Assembly (NCBI GenBank): GCA_022432975.1
Contig: CM039508.1
Coordinates: forward strand, 31,762,433 to 31,826,432
Source: Begonia masoniana
Taxonomy: Eukaryota > Streptophyta > Magnoliopsida > Cucurbitales > Begoniaceae
Direction: 5' to 3'
Length of the DNA: 64,000 nt
Shown: positions 20,417 through 31,614 of the stretch, piece after piece
Layout of the letters: every line of letters begins with the position of its first letter
How positions within the stretch are numbered: position 1 is the stretch's first letter
Translations under genes and position numbers: made by a program
Notes under the pieces: model-generated
The model's input: the letters and a program-made list of their open reading frames with translations, nothing else
Database searches by the model: none
What the model was told of the DNA's origin: nothing

Positions 20417-22402
20417 CTAGAAACGGCTAGAATAGAAATCCCTGGCATAACGGAACAGATGTTCTTCTTTATCCTCATCTGCATCCCCTGCAACCACTGC
20501 AACCTCTGCATCCACTATGAGTGCATCAGCAGGAGGCACTATCTCATGGACAGGTTCAAGCATGACAGTATCAGTAGAGGCAGCATCAGCAGCTGGAACA
20601 ATGACTATATTTGGAAGAGAAGCGGACTGAGCAACAAACTGTGCAGACATTGGCTCGTCCTCACACAAAGCAATCTCTTCAGTAGCACCAGGCCCAACAT
20701 CCTGAGCAACATCCAAATGCTCAGCACGGGAGGGAACATCGGAAGCAGCTGGAGGAGCTGGGGCAGGTGTCTCACCATGGCTTTCCAAATCCTCGTCCCC
20801 AAGAATGGACACGCCATCACTCTTAATCAATATGTTACGAAGATCACTAAATTGAGTGATGACTCGAGCAGATTCTTACTGCAATTGAGTTGTGACTAGA
20901 TTGGAATGGAATCTAACCGAGGAGAGGACATCATCTATGACTTTGCTATTCTCAAGTTAAGCTTGAACAATACGATGGTTGACAGTAGCAATAGCTGAAC
21001 TTTGATTGGATTCCATTTGATCAAGGCGTTTGAGCAGACCTTGATTTGCAGCCACGAGTTGTTCAAGTTGGGAGAGGACAAGTGCTGCAAATTGACCATG
21101 AAGGGTGAGATACAGGGATTGGAAAGATTCAAGACCTGTCCCTAGGCTGGCAATGCTTGCCCTTATCTCATCCTGAAAATCCTCAGAGATAGAAGGCCTC
21201 ATTGGAGGAGTGGGGCGACTTGTAGTCCAAGGAGGAGCACGAATTGGCACAGGAGGCACTGGAGTTGGACAGGATGCACGGATTGGACTTATTGGACGTG
21301 GGAGATCAGCTTGGACTAGAGGAGGGTCAAGATCACTTAAAGGTTCTTGAAGGGGAATTTGATCATGACTAAACTCTAAAGGAGCTTGAATGAGCAGAAT
21401 TGGAGGTGGCAGATGGGCAAGGACAATAAGACAAATGTCATCAGGAGAGCTATCTTCCTCTTCTTCTTCAATTAACAGGCGCCTTGACACACCACGGCGA
21501 CCACCTTTCTCAACCAACACATCTTGATCATCTCTTGTGATTCCCATTCTAGACAAGATGGAGGATGAAAAGAAATCAGACTTCTTTAGGGATAAGATCT
21601 GGTCAGAGTTTGGAAAGTGGACACCACAACGAAGAAGAATCTTCATAATTAGAAGATTGTAAGGCAGAGACTTGGACGGATTGCTGACTACTTGAAGCAT
21701 CCGATTGAAAATAATGTAGCCAACATGAAATGGTTCAGCTTTGAAGAACTGTCCAAGAATGAAAAGATCCATTCCACTGACATGATCTCGATGACCTTCA
21801 ACAGGCAGAATGTTAAAGTGAATCATCTGTTGGAAGATCCTAGCCCTAAGATTTAAATCCTTACTCTTCAGCTTCAGGGGTGAGTTATTTGGATCCTTGG
21901 CAATTAATTTTATTAATTCCTTGCCTGCAGGTTTTTCAAGAAAAGAGGGAATCTTTGCTGCCTCAAAATATCTCCTAGATCCATTCAGAAACTCACATTG
22001 AAGGATGTCATGGAGTCTTTCTTGAGTAAGATCAATATGTCTTCCATAGACATAACTTCTGAGCACTAGAGGACATGTAGAATGTTCCAGATTGACGTAA
22101 AACATCCTAATTGGGGTTGCACAATAATTGGGTGCTAAATCGAATAGTCCCATTAACCCCATCCTCAGTAAATGATCCTCAAGGTCCAAATCAGATAAAT
22201 CTCTAAAGACAACTCCTCGAGAGCAAATAATAGGTCTAAATTCATAACTTTCATAGTACCTATTAAAAGCAGCTTGATTAATGAACTCGTGATTCGGCCA
22301 TTGAAGACGAGGAGGAACGACGATAGATTGGGAGTTTGTTGGTTGAGAAGTCTTCTGCTTCTTCCTCGCGAAGACTTGGGGAGCCCTAGAGGAAGAAGCC
22401 AT
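20417..22402 (-). CDS. SIRE third ORF (env-like position), nearly intact
   Basis: The start MASSSRAPQVFARKKQKT at 22402 is chosen because SIRE-1 has MASSSRS at the matching place. An upstream in-frame ATG (22453) lies in the leader. It is open for 481 codons to a TAA at 20957, then continues in frame with one more stop to 20417 (about 660 codons in all). N-terminal Lys/Arg patch; a globular part with LQWPNHEFINQAAFNRYYES, TPIRMFYVNLEHS, LRSYVYGRHIDLTQERLHD, MIHFNILPVEGHRDHVSGMD and FHVGYIIFNRMLQVV; an acidic run (EEEEEDSSPDD); a Pro-rich stretch; and a probable coiled coil (IRASIASLGTGLESFQSLYL onward); then an acidic Ala/Pro/Val tail. No signal peptide or membrane span is visible, so I do not call it an envelope glycoprotein. 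It resembles the family I remember as 'putative plant transposon protein'. Function unknown. Confidence 0.8.
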
Positions 22403-22552
22403 AGATAATAATCTGAGCCTGAGAGACAGAGTAGAAGGATGAGAGATCGGCACCGACGAACAGAGACGGAAAGGATTCGCTGGGCGAAGGAAAGGGTTGA
22501 GAGGTTTTTGGGAGGGAAATTTGAATATTAGGGTTTCTGTTCCCTTTTAAAA

Positions 22553-22562
22553 GATTTTATAG
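22553..22562 (-). promoter_or_regulatory. TATA-like box upstream of SIRE-2 third ORF
   Basis: Element-sense CTATAAAATC, about 150 bp before the MASSSR start, followed by a pyrimidine-rich leader and preceded by the CGTCCA array. Candidate internal promoter. Confidence 0.45.
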
Positions 22563-22569
22563 ACCATTA

Positions 22570-22725
22570 GGTGAACGTCCATCGTCAAAGTCCATGGACA
22601 ACGTCCATTGTTAACGTTCACGGTCAACGTCCATAGTGACCACGTTTTCACAGAGAAGAAGATTGTGGAGATCGTCTATTTTGACAACATTGTCAACAGC
22701 CATTGTGACAACGTCCATGCCTTCA
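22570..22725. repeat. AACGTCCAT motif cluster between pol and third ORF of SIRE-2
   Basis: Plus-strand copies of AACGTCCAT or AAGTCCATGGACAACG, with variants AACGTTCACGG and AACAGCCATTG, occur seven or eight times. The CGTCCA/TGGACG core is also the core of the LTR array. Confidence 0.75.
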
Positions 22726-22773
22726 TTGACCAATCTACTCTATTGCTCAATATTCTCCAATAGCAGAAGAACC

Positions 22774-24595
22774 TCAGTTTTTCTCAATCCGAATGAGATA
22801 TAACCTTATTCTAATATTATTGAAGGTCTTTTCATCTAAAGGTTTAGTGAAGATATCTGCTAGCTGATCAATAGAATTAACAAATTCTAAGGTGATATTT
22901 CCTTTCAGAACATGATCTCTAATAAAATGATACCTAACCTCAATGTGATTTGTTCTATAATGCTGTATGGGATTCTTGGAAATATTGATGGCACTAGTGT
23001 TGTCACACCGAATGAGAATCCTATCATAGAAAAGATTATAATCTTCTAGAGTTTGCTTCATCCAAAGCATTTGAGTACAGCAACTACCAGCAGCAATATA
23101 TTCACTCTTGGCAGTTGAAAGTGCTAGAGAATTCTGTTTCTTAGAATACCAGGACACAAGAGATTCTCCTAGGAACTGACATATGCCACTAGTGCTTTTT
23201 CTATCAACTAGACTTCTTGCATAGTCAGAATCTGAATATCCTATTAGATCAAAAGAAGTTCCCTTCGGGTACCATAAACCTAAGTCATATGTCCTGCTTA
23301 AATATTTGAAAATCCTTTGGACAGCAGTTAGATGAGATTCCTTAGGGGAACTTGAAACCTAGCACACAAGCACACACTGAATAAGATATCTGGCCTGCTA
23401 GCCGTTAGGTATAACAGAGAACCTATCATGCCTCTATACTTCTTAATATCCACACTTATCCCATTTTCATCTTTGTCCAATTTTGTAGTTGTGCTCATGG
23501 GAGTTCTAGAGGACTTAGCAGAATCTAATCCAAATTTCTTTAAAAGCTCTTTGATGTATTTTTCTTGACAAAAGAAAATTCCATCGGATTTTTGACTGAT
23601 TTGAAATCCTAAAAAGAATTTAACTCCCCCATCATACTCATTTTAAATTCACTTTGCATTAGGGAGGAAAATTCATCACACAGAGAGACATTAGATGAAC
23701 CAAAGATTATGTCATCGACATAGATTTGAACTAAAAGAATGTCTTTGTCCTTTTGCATGGTAAATAAGGTTGAATCAGAGTTACCCTTTTTGAACTTCCT
23801 TTCCTCAAGAAAATTCTTCAACCTATCATACCAAACTCTAGGAGCCTGCTTAAGTCCATAGAGAGCCTTTTTGAGCTTATAGACATGGTCAGATTTGTCA
23901 TAGACTTCAAATCTTAAGGGTTGCTCTACATAAACTTATTCCAAAATATAACCATTTAAAAAAACACTCTTAACGTCCATTTGAAAGAGTGTGATGTTTT
24001 TGTAGCAAGCATAGGCTAAGAGCATCCTAATAGATTCTAGTCTAGCTACGGGTGCAAAGGTTTCCTCAAAATCTATTCCTTCTTCTTGATTGTAACCTTT
24101 GGCAACTAACCTAGCTTTGTTTCTAATAACAACACCATTTTCATCCAACTTATTTTTGAAAACCCATTTTGTTCCCATAATGGGATGATTGTCTGGTTTT
24201 GGAACAAGTTCCCAAATATTGTTCCTTTCGAATTGGTTTAACTCATCTTGCATAGCAACTATCCAATTTTCATCCAATTTGGCTTCTTCAAATTTCTTAG
24301 GCTCTATTTGGGAGATAAAAGCAACATTATCACAAAGATTTTTAAGGGAGGCTCTAGTTTTGACTCCAAATGTTGGATCACCTAGAACTTCATCTAAAGG
24401 ATGATTTCTCACATATTTCCAATCTCTAGGCAGAGCAACATCTTCATCCTTGACGGGGACAATTTCTAGAGAATTTTCACTTTGAAGGATTTCAGCAGAT
24501 TTTTCTAAGGAAAGAGAATCCAATTGCTTTTCCAGAATATCATCCTCATTCACAATTATTGTGGGCTGAGTGGTCGCATCAAAATTGACATGCAC
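22774..24595 (-). pseudogene. SIRE-2 reverse transcriptase and RNase H
   Basis: Element-sense order: [13 protein letters not shown] linker, [63 protein letters not shown] (stop at 23936), LKKALYGLKQAPRVWYDRLK, IYVDDIIFGSS (catalytic), MSMMGELNSF (then a frameshift near 23610), LIGYSDSDYARS, LCRQFLGESLVSWYSKKQN and SALSTAKSEYIAAGSCCTQM. It ends with IRCDNTSAINISKNPIQHYR, QLADIFTKPLDEKTF and RIEKN stop at 22774. All catalytic Asp/Glu motifs are recognisable. Several stops and at least two frameshifts separate the pieces. Confidence 0.9.
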
Positions 24596-25850
24596 AGATT
24601 CTTCTACAACTAGAGTCCTTTTGTTGAAAACTCTATAGGCTTTACTGGAAAGAGAATAACAAAGAAAAATTCCAAGATCAGATTTGGAATCGAATTTTTC
24701 TAAGTTATCCTTAGTGTTAAGAATGAAGCATTTACAACTGAAGGCTTTAAAGTACTTAATAGAAGGAGTTTTACCATTCCAAAGCTCATAAGGAGTTCTC
24801 TCAACTTATGGAGACTCTGTTTAACACAAAGTAAGCTGTGGAAACAACTTCTGCCCAGAGATACTTAGGAAGAGAATTTTCATTGAGTATGGCCCGAGCT
24901 AGCTCTTAGAGAGACCTATTTTTCCTCTCAACAACACCATTTTGCTGAGAGGTTCTAGGGGAGGAGAAATTGTGCTCAATTCCATATTTGAGACACAAGA
25001 GTTCAAATTTCTCATTTTCAAATTCTCCACCATGATCACTACGAATAGCAACAATGTTGAGCTCCTTTTCATTTTAAACTCTTTTCCTAAAACTAGAGAA
25101 GGTATCAAAGGTCTCATCCTTTGACTTCAGAAAGTATACCCAAGTGAATCTAGAAAGTCATCGACAATGACATAGGCATAGAATTTTTCACCTAGACTGG
25201 CTACATTAGAAGGACCGAAGAGGTTCATGTGAAGAAGTTGTAGGGGCTTGGAGGTAGAAATTGCATTCTTTGATGCAAAGGAACTTTTGATCTGTTTGCC
25301 CATTTGGCCAGCTTCACAGACCTTATCCTTCTCAAAGGATATCTTGGGAATCCCTCTAACTAAATTATCCTTAGTAATCTTAGCTAAGGTATTCATACCT
25401 ACATGTCCTAATCTCCTGTGCCAAGTCCAACTATCAACCAACAGATTCACAGTAAGGCATTTTTCATCAATTTGTTCAAAGTTATCTAAATCAATAATAT
25501 AAACATTTTCTTTTCTATAACCTTTGAACAGAACTTTGCTATTTGAGACATCTTTTATTATACATGCATTTGACTTGAAAACTACTTTATAACCCTTATC
25601 ACATAATTAACTGATACTAAGTAAATTATGCTTTAACCCTTATACTAACAACATATTTTCTGGGTTAGAGCTGTTACCTATGTTCCCAATGCCAACGATT
25701 TTACCCTTTTGGTTTCCACCAAAAGTGACATTTCCTTTCTTCTTGTTGACAAAAGCAAATTTGGTTAAGTCTCCTGTCATATGCCTCGAGTATCCACTGT
25801 CGAGGTACCACTGATTTTTTCCAGGAGAGCAATCAACCTGCAAAATAAAA
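24596..25850 (-). pseudogene. SIRE-2 protease and integrase
   Basis: Protease 25843-25640: NQWYLDSGYSRHMTGDLTKF with the DSG active site intact, VNKKKGNVTFGGNQKG. Pre-integrase and zinc part: DSWTWHRRLGHVGMNTLAKI keeps H-H; the Cys pair reads CEAGQ, so one zinc ligand is Gly. Catalytic core: LHMNLFGPSNVASLGE, where the first Asp is Asn; YVIVDDFLDSLGYTF with a frameshift near 25130; then FVVIMVENLKMRNL in a shifted frame where the second Asp block belongs; then GKIGLSKS. With the first catalytic residue replaced and frames broken the integrase is dead. Confidence 0.87.
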
Positions 25851-27450
25851 ATCAGGTGTTCTTCTTAGGTACCCAAATCTTTTGGGTCCTAGTGTTAGTT
25901 TTGGTTCCTTTAGGAACCCACTGTATTCTTCCACTTGATTTCTTATCAAGTTTCAGAGGACATTCATATGATTTATGTCCTATCTCATTACAGGCATGAC
26001 ATGCATTTAATTTAACAAAGAAATTCTTATATGCTTTATTTTTGACATGCATTTGATTTAACAAAGAAATTCTTATATGCTTTATTTTTATTAAACTTTT
26101 CATATCCTAGGCCTGCTTTATCAAATATTATCCTCTGACTACCTAACAACATGTTCAAATCCTTACTACCGTTAGTGAATTTCAGAACCATATTATTCAG
26201 ATTCTCATTTTTACTTATGAGATCCTTAGTTTTCATTTCCTATAAACTAATCTCTTTAGCATGCTTTTCAATTAAGTCCACATTTGCCTTTTTCAACAGG
26301 TTGTATTTAGACTTAAGCATGCCAAATTGCTTAACTAAGTCATTAAAAGCATCAATCATATCACCATCATCGTCAGCTTCACTATCACTAGAAGAAATGC
26401 TAACCGCATTATCGTGTGCCATTAAGCACAGATTGACGACTTCCTCATCTTCTGAAGAGGTGTCATGCTCACTGTCATCTCAAGTAGCCTTCATAGCTCT
26501 CTTCTTGAACTTCTTGGGACCTTTCTTAGCTTGTGGACAGTCGGCCTTCATGTGACCAGGCTTCCCACACTCAAAACATGTGATTTCCTTTTTTCTTTGG
26601 GATTTCTCACCCTTTGGAAATCTTCTTCCCTGCATCCTCTTCCGTTGGAGGAATTTGCTGAATCTCCTAGTGATGAGAGCTATATCCTCATCATCATTTT
26701 CCTCCTCTGATTCTTCCTGCTTGCTTGAGGAAGCTTTGAGTGCAATGTCCTTCTTTTTGCTGATCTCTTTTTCTTTGAGATCTTCCTTGTCATTGGCACT
26801 CATGGTTATCTCATGAGTCATTAGAGAGCCAATGAGCTCTTCAAGCTTAAGAACCTTGAGATCCCGAGCTTCTTGTATAGCAGTCACTTTCTGTTGTCAG
26901 GCTCTTAGTAGGCACCGAAGGATCTTTCTTACTAGTTCTTCACCTGAATAAATCTTACCAAGACCTTTTAAGCCATTAGTAATGTTAGTGAATCGAGTAA
27001 ACATAGATGAAATAGACTCATCTTTTTCCATCGAAAAAAGTTCATACTAGTGTACTAACATACTCATTTTACTTTCCTTTACCTTGGTTTGTTCCCTCGT
27101 GTGTAATCTCTAGCAAGTGCCATATCTCTTGTACACTATCACACCCTTGAACTCTATTAAACTCGTCTCGGTTCAGTGCAGTATAGGGTGTTTACAGCTT
27201 TGACATTTAAACTTAAATTCCTCTTATCGGACTCTGTTAATTCATGAGAGTCCTTAGGAATACTAATTACATTCTCAGTTTTCATGGCCTTGAAAGGGCC
27301 ATTCTCAATCATATTCCAAATTTCATAGTCCATGGCTTGAACAAATGTTCTCATTCTTGCCTTCTAGTATACATAATCACTGCCATCAAAAAATGGTGGC
27401 CTAGAAACGGACTGACCCTCTATGTGTGTGGCGTTTGTGTTGAATGCCAT
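25851..27450 (-). pseudogene. SIRE-2 gag
   Basis: ATG at 27448-27450 (MAFNTNATHIEGQSVSRPPF), about 60 bp inside the primer site. The tryptophan of the YW-KARM motif is TAG. Then MRTFVQAMDYEIWNMIENG, NLSLNVKAVNTLYC, a gap of decayed frame, AIQEARDLKVLKLEELIG, RRFSKFLQRKRM, the zinc knuckle CFECGKPGHMKADCP (about 26585-26540), an Asp/Ser-rich stretch, DLVKQFGMLKSKYNLLKKAN, GYEKFNKNKAYKNF, and a second Cys motif ACHACNEIGHKSYECP. It ends KIWVPKKNT near 25852, matching SIRE-1. A short tandem duplication before the second Cys motif shifts the frame. Confidence 0.88.
25994..26090. repeat. About 48-bp tandem duplication in SIRE-2 gag
   Basis: The phrase ending AAATTCTTATATGCTTTATT, with GACATGCATTT before it, occurs twice in a row with few changes. 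The duplication adds stops before the second Cys motif. Confidence 0.85.
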
Positions 27451-27511
27451 TGTAAATATATAAATATCACAAAATATTTCTAAAATACAACTTCAACAAT
27501 ATTTAACCTCG

Positions 27512-27522
27512 CTCTGATACCA
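27512..27522 (-). other. Primer-binding site of SIRE-2
   Basis: The plus strand reads CTCTGATACCA, element-sense TGGTATCAGAG, two bases from the LTR end. Perfect tRNA-Met match over this length. Confidence 0.92.
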
Positions 27523-27524
27523 AT

Positions 27525-28760
27525 TGTAGGATCGTGATTGTCTAAAAGGGGAGTGAATTAGACTTTTTAATTTCTTAATCTAATTGTTTTCTCTCTTCAT
27601 ATGCAAATACCCAAGTAGTGGCAAACGATCAAGCAAGTCAAAGTAAAAGACAGAGAGAAAAATGACACCAGAGTTTTTAACGTAGTTCGGTCAAACTTGC
27701 CTACGTCCACGCTCCAAGGCTTCTCCTTGAAGATTCTTTCCTCTTCCTCAGAGAAAAAACTTGATTGGACTTCACGGGTGCCAATCAACTGCCTTTACAC
27801 TTCGATTGAACTTCACGGGTGTCAATCGCTGCTTTTACACTTTTCACAAGATGAAAAATATCGAGCACAAGGATCACACTCTCAAGATAAAAAATCAAGT
27901 TCTAGGGCAGAGAGATGTAAACGATTGCAGAGGCTTTTTGCACGCGAGAGTTGATTGTGAGAATTGGTAAAAGTTCTTCCCTCGAGCTACTGTTCTTCCT
28001 TTTATACTCTCTTCTGTAATCTGCTTCGCGTCTATAATCTACTTTGAAAAATATGATTGTTGTGAGTAGTCCGTACGCAGAAAAATAGCTGTTTGAATTC
28101 TGGTGTCACTATCGCTCGCGGTCTTTAAAGTCTGGCATTGAGACTTTGGACGATTGAGCTTTGCTTCAGTTTGAATACTTTGGATGATAAAGCTGTGGAC
28201 AAGTACTTTGGACAATGATGCTGTGGACAAGTACTTTGGACGACACCGTTTCTCTTTTAAACTGTGGACGACAGCGTCTTTCTTTTAAGCGTGGATGACA
28301 ACGTCTTTCCTTTGAGTGTGGACGACTGCGTCTTCCCTTTGAGCGTGGACGACTGCATCTTTCCTTTGAGCGTGGACGACTGCATCTTTGGACGTTTACA
28401 TCTTTCTCTATTTTCTTTTCTCGTGGACGATTGATTTTCACACTTTAACTTTGGACAACTGATTTCATCTTGACTATGGACGATTGATTTTGACTATCTT
28501 TGGACGATTGATTTCCATAGACTATTAACACTTAGCCAAAATTCGTCAGAAAACATAATACCCTTTTTAAAGGGCATTTCTAGATAAATGTAATAAACAT
28601 AATAAATCAATTATTCAGTTCGTAAATTTCATATTACTCATGCTCATCAGTTTATATATTTCTTATTAAACTTAATTAACAGTTTACTCGTTTCATATTA
28701 ATCATAATCATCAAAAACATAATCATAAAAAATAGTTACTTAAACGTATTTAAGATAACG
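27525..28760 (-). repeat. SIRE-2 5' LTR
   Basis: 1236 bp. Carries both GATTGGCACCCGTGAA stem-loops (one with the stem changed from TTGATTG/CAATCAA to CGATTG/CAATCG), TATA at 27998-28007 and the GTGGACGAC array at 28185-28515. The last base is changed (GATAACG for GTTAACA). Confidence 0.93.
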
Positions 28761-28765
28761 AATAC

Positions 28766-28988
28766 TAGTGCCATTAACATTTCTAAGAATCCTATCCAAC
28801 ACTCAAGAACCAAACACATTGAAATTCGATATCATTTTATAAGGGATCATGTACAAAAGGGAGATATCACTTTGGATTTCGTAAATTCTTCCTATCAATT
28901 AACCGATATCTTCACAAAACCCTTAGATGAGAAGACCTTTAATAATATCCGGGTACGGTTAGATCTAATTATGATTGAGAAATCATGA
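28766..28988 (+). pseudogene. SIRE-1 RNase H, C-terminal part
   Basis: Continues directly from 18818: SAINISKNPIQHSRTKHIEI, YHFIRDHVQKGDITLDFVN, QLTDIFTKPLDEKTFNN and IEKS followed by TGA at 28986-28988. It is the same protein end as SIRE-2 (IEKN). The exact join across the AATAC duplicate proves SIRE-2 inserted into SIRE-1. This piece is itself open. Confidence 0.93.
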
Positions 28989-29009
28989 AACTCGAATTTA
29001 ATTCAGGAA

Positions 29010-29144
29010 GTGTCGACCAATACCGGAATTGGTTGACACCTAACCTTAGTTTCATTCTGTATACGATAGAAGTGTCGACCGCTACTGAGACCGGTCAACA
29101 CCTCAACAATTTGTTTTATTCATTTCACAAAGAAAGTGTTGACC
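29010..29144. repeat. GTGTCGACC inverted motif pairs between pol and third ORF of SIRE-1
   Basis: Five copies: GTGTCGACC (29010), GGTTGACAC (29031), GTGTCGACC (29072), GGTCAACAC (29093), GTGTTGACC (29136). The first two and the next two face each other and can form hairpins with stems of 10-12 bp. It is the motif of this element's LTR array. Confidence 0.85.
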
Positions 29145-29156
29145 GCTGCATCGTTT

Positions 29157-29164
29157 TATAAATA
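29157..29164 (+). promoter_or_regulatory. TATA-like box upstream of SIRE-1 third ORF
   Basis: TATAAATA, 13 bp after the last GTGTTGACC motif and 130 bp before the ORF start, followed by a CT-rich leader (CATCTCTCTCTCGATTTTC). Confidence 0.45.
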
Positions 29165-29294
29165 AAATAGGTCATTCGAAACCATAACCACGTGACATCT
29201 CTCTCTCGATTTTCTTCGGCGATTTTTGTTTCAATCCCAAATCTTCGCCTATTTTCTTTCAATAATCATCCCCTCTCTTCCCTCTAAATCTCCA

Positions 29295-30536
29295 ATGGCA
29301 TCATCCTCTCGCAGCAAATTCGTCGTTCGCAAGAGGAGATCAAAGAACCCTACTCCAGAGACCGAACTAGAGCATCAATCTACGTGGCCTTCTCCATTCT
29401 TCAAAAATTCTGACTATTTGAAGAGGTATGAAGATGATTTTCATTTCAAGCCCTTATTTTAAGTAGAAGAGTGGAATTCCTAGAGTTATCAAGCTTAAAT
29501 TTGATAGAGCCATTAAAGGCTATGGGCCTGTATGAATTGTTTAATCTTAGTGACCCATATTTTCAGACTCCGATAAGAATGTTCTATGTGAATCTAGAAC
29601 AATCTGTGTAACCACTTAGGATTCGTAGCTATGTGTATGGAAAACACATAGAAATTACCTCCCATTCACTAAATGCTGTCTTGGAATATGTTTTCAATAA
29701 TTCATCAGAGAAATACTATAAGGCTGTAAAGGATCTGGTTTTTGTAGGAACCGAAGATGGATCCTTTTTTTTTGAGAACGATCGTTAAGGATCCTAACCG
29801 TCACCTTCCAATGAAGCCTAAGTCCAAAGATTTGAATGTATGTGCAAGACTTCTTCATCATATGATTACGTAAAATCTGTTACCCCGAGATGGACATTGA
29901 GATCATGTTAGTGGGATGGATCTCTAAGTCGTTTACAAGATCTATCGAGGTGAACCATTCAATGTGGGCTATGTAATTTTGAATCAGATGCTTCAAGTTT
30001 TCAACAATGCAACAAAATCATTTCCCTTTAATCTTCTTCTAATGAAGATTTTTGAGATCAATTGAGTACGAATTCCGAATTCTAAAACCTCATTACATCT
30101 GAAGAAAATCGACTGGTACTCCTCATCCACTCTAGCTCGGATGGGGTTTGGGCTTAATGATGAAGGTGATTGGGTCTTTAAGGGCGACCAAGCTGGTGCT
30201 TTGGTTGGACCATCTCAAATGGAAGTGGATGAGGGTGGTCATAAGTCAGAACAAACTTATGAACCTCACTTCAATGCAACTAGAGGGAGCTCCTCTAACC
30301 TTGAGGAAAGGTTCAACAATTTGGAGGCGAGTGTGGCCAGCATAGGGACCGCTATTGAATCCCTTAAGAACTTAGTTTTCAATCGTCTTGATTGGATGAA
30401 AGCTGAACAACGTCAAGAGTTCATCGAGTTTCATGAGCATCTTGACTATTTTCAAGATTATTGAGATGATGAATATGATGAGGAAGAAGATTCTCCAGCC
30501 AATCCTACAGCTGATCCCAGTGTCCCTCTATCCTAG
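29295..30536 (+). pseudogene. SIRE-1 third ORF, decayed
   Basis: Starts MASSSRSKFVVRKRRSKN at 29295 and is homologous throughout to the third ORF of SIRE-2: STWPSPFFKNSDYLKRYEDD, GLYELFNL, FQTPIRMFYVNLEQS, LRIRSYVYGKHIEI, KDPNRHLPMKPKSKDLN, FNVGYVILNQMLQVF, LARMGFGLNDEGDW, then a predicted coiled coil (LEERFNNLEASVASIGTAIE) and an acidic end DDEYDEEEDSPANP with a stop at 30534-30536. Frame changes near 29460, 29580 and 29760 and several stops break it. The central acidic/Pro-rich region of SIRE-2 is shorter here. Confidence 0.85.
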
Positions 30537-30917
30537 TGATTTTTTTTCTTGTGATTTTCTTAGTTTGCGAGTGTCTTAGTTTGAAGTTATCTTAGTTTGT
30601 TGTCTGTAATCGTTGGATATTGGTATTTATTTATTTTTGCATATGGTACTTATCTATATTTTGTTTGGACTAACTTTTGAAATATTTGACATGCTATCTT
30701 ATTTGTGTTGAATGACTTACGCAATGATATAATGTTTTATGCTAATTGATTGTGAAGTATTTATTTTTTTGATAATGTCGAAGGAGAAGACATAATTGAA
30801 AAGTAGAAGATTTGAGCAAATCTATTTAGTGCATATATTGTGGGGGAGATTTATTTATTAGAACTATGGGGGAGTGTGAAATCAATTTATAATTTGTCAT
30901 CATCAAAAATGGAAGAT
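30537..30917 (+). other. SIRE-1 3' non-coding region with G-rich tracts
   Basis: No coding signal. Contains TGGGGGAGAT (30841), ATGGGGGAGTG (30866) and, directly before the LTR, AAATGGAAGAT, a damaged version of the SIRE polypurine tract preceded by the lineage-typical GTCATCATC. Confidence 0.7.
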
Positions 30918-31614
30918 TGTTAACTTAAAATGAGTTTATGATTAATGTGTTTTTGGATGATGTTTAATTAAAATGTGTTTAACGGTAATATGGTTTTGAT
31001 AATGATGTTTGATAAATTGATTAACTTAAGAAATGAATGATTTTGCAAGTACCTTAATTGAAAATGCCCTTGAAGAAGGGTATTTAGTACTAATAAGTTT
31101 TATTAAGTGTGTGATAATCAAAATGAAGAAAAACAATTTTGAAGTTCCTCAAGTGTCGACCGATTGCTATATAGGTCGACTAGTTTTAAACAAAGAAGAT
31201 ACAAAAGTCGACCTGAATCATCAAGTGTCGACCGAACTTGGTAAGAGTAGACCACAAAGAACGACTAGTGCAAACAGAAGCAGCTCAAGTGTCGACCGGG
31301 ATATACAGGTATCGACCGATGGATACAGAGAAGATTCAAGTGTTGACCAAACTTGGTAATAGTCGACCACAAGGAACGACTAGTTTTAAACATAGAAGAA
31401 ACAAGTGTCGACCTGAATCGTCAAGTGTCGACCGAACTTGGTAAGAGTCGACCACAAAGAACGACCAGTGCAAACAGAAGCAACTCAAGTGTCGACTAGG
31501 ATATGCAGGTGTCGACCGATGGATACAGAGAAGATTAAAGTGTCGACCAGACTATAGAAGAAGTCGACTGGAACATATTTCAACGGCTATCATCTAACAC
31601 CAACGGTAACCAAG
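30918..31614 (+). repeat. SIRE-1 3' LTR, first part
   Basis: TGTTAACTTAAAATG start; collinear with 5176-5868 including the GTCGAC array. Interrupted after CCAAG by Tekay-type LTR F; continues at 55478. Confidence 0.93.

Larger units (their letters stand above)
18824..28760 (-). mobile_element. SIRE-type Ty1/copia element SIRE-2, minus strand
   Basis: 9937 bp, target duplication AATAC (18819-18823 and 28761-28765), LTRs of 1234 and 1236 bp (the plus strand begins TGTAGGATCG and ends GTTAACA or GATAACG). Near-canonical PBS at the right, PPT at the left. Order gag-PR-INT-RT-RH then a third ORF before the 3' LTR, as in SIRE-1, but the LTR is a different subfamily. It splits SIRE-1 RNase H between IRCDNT and SAINISKNP. 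The two LTRs look only a few percent different. Confidence 0.95.

Noticed and set aside
20417..22402. Retroviral-type envelope glycoprotein
   Set aside because: Position after pol invites the env label, but no signal peptide, hydrophobic span or glycoprotein features are visible.
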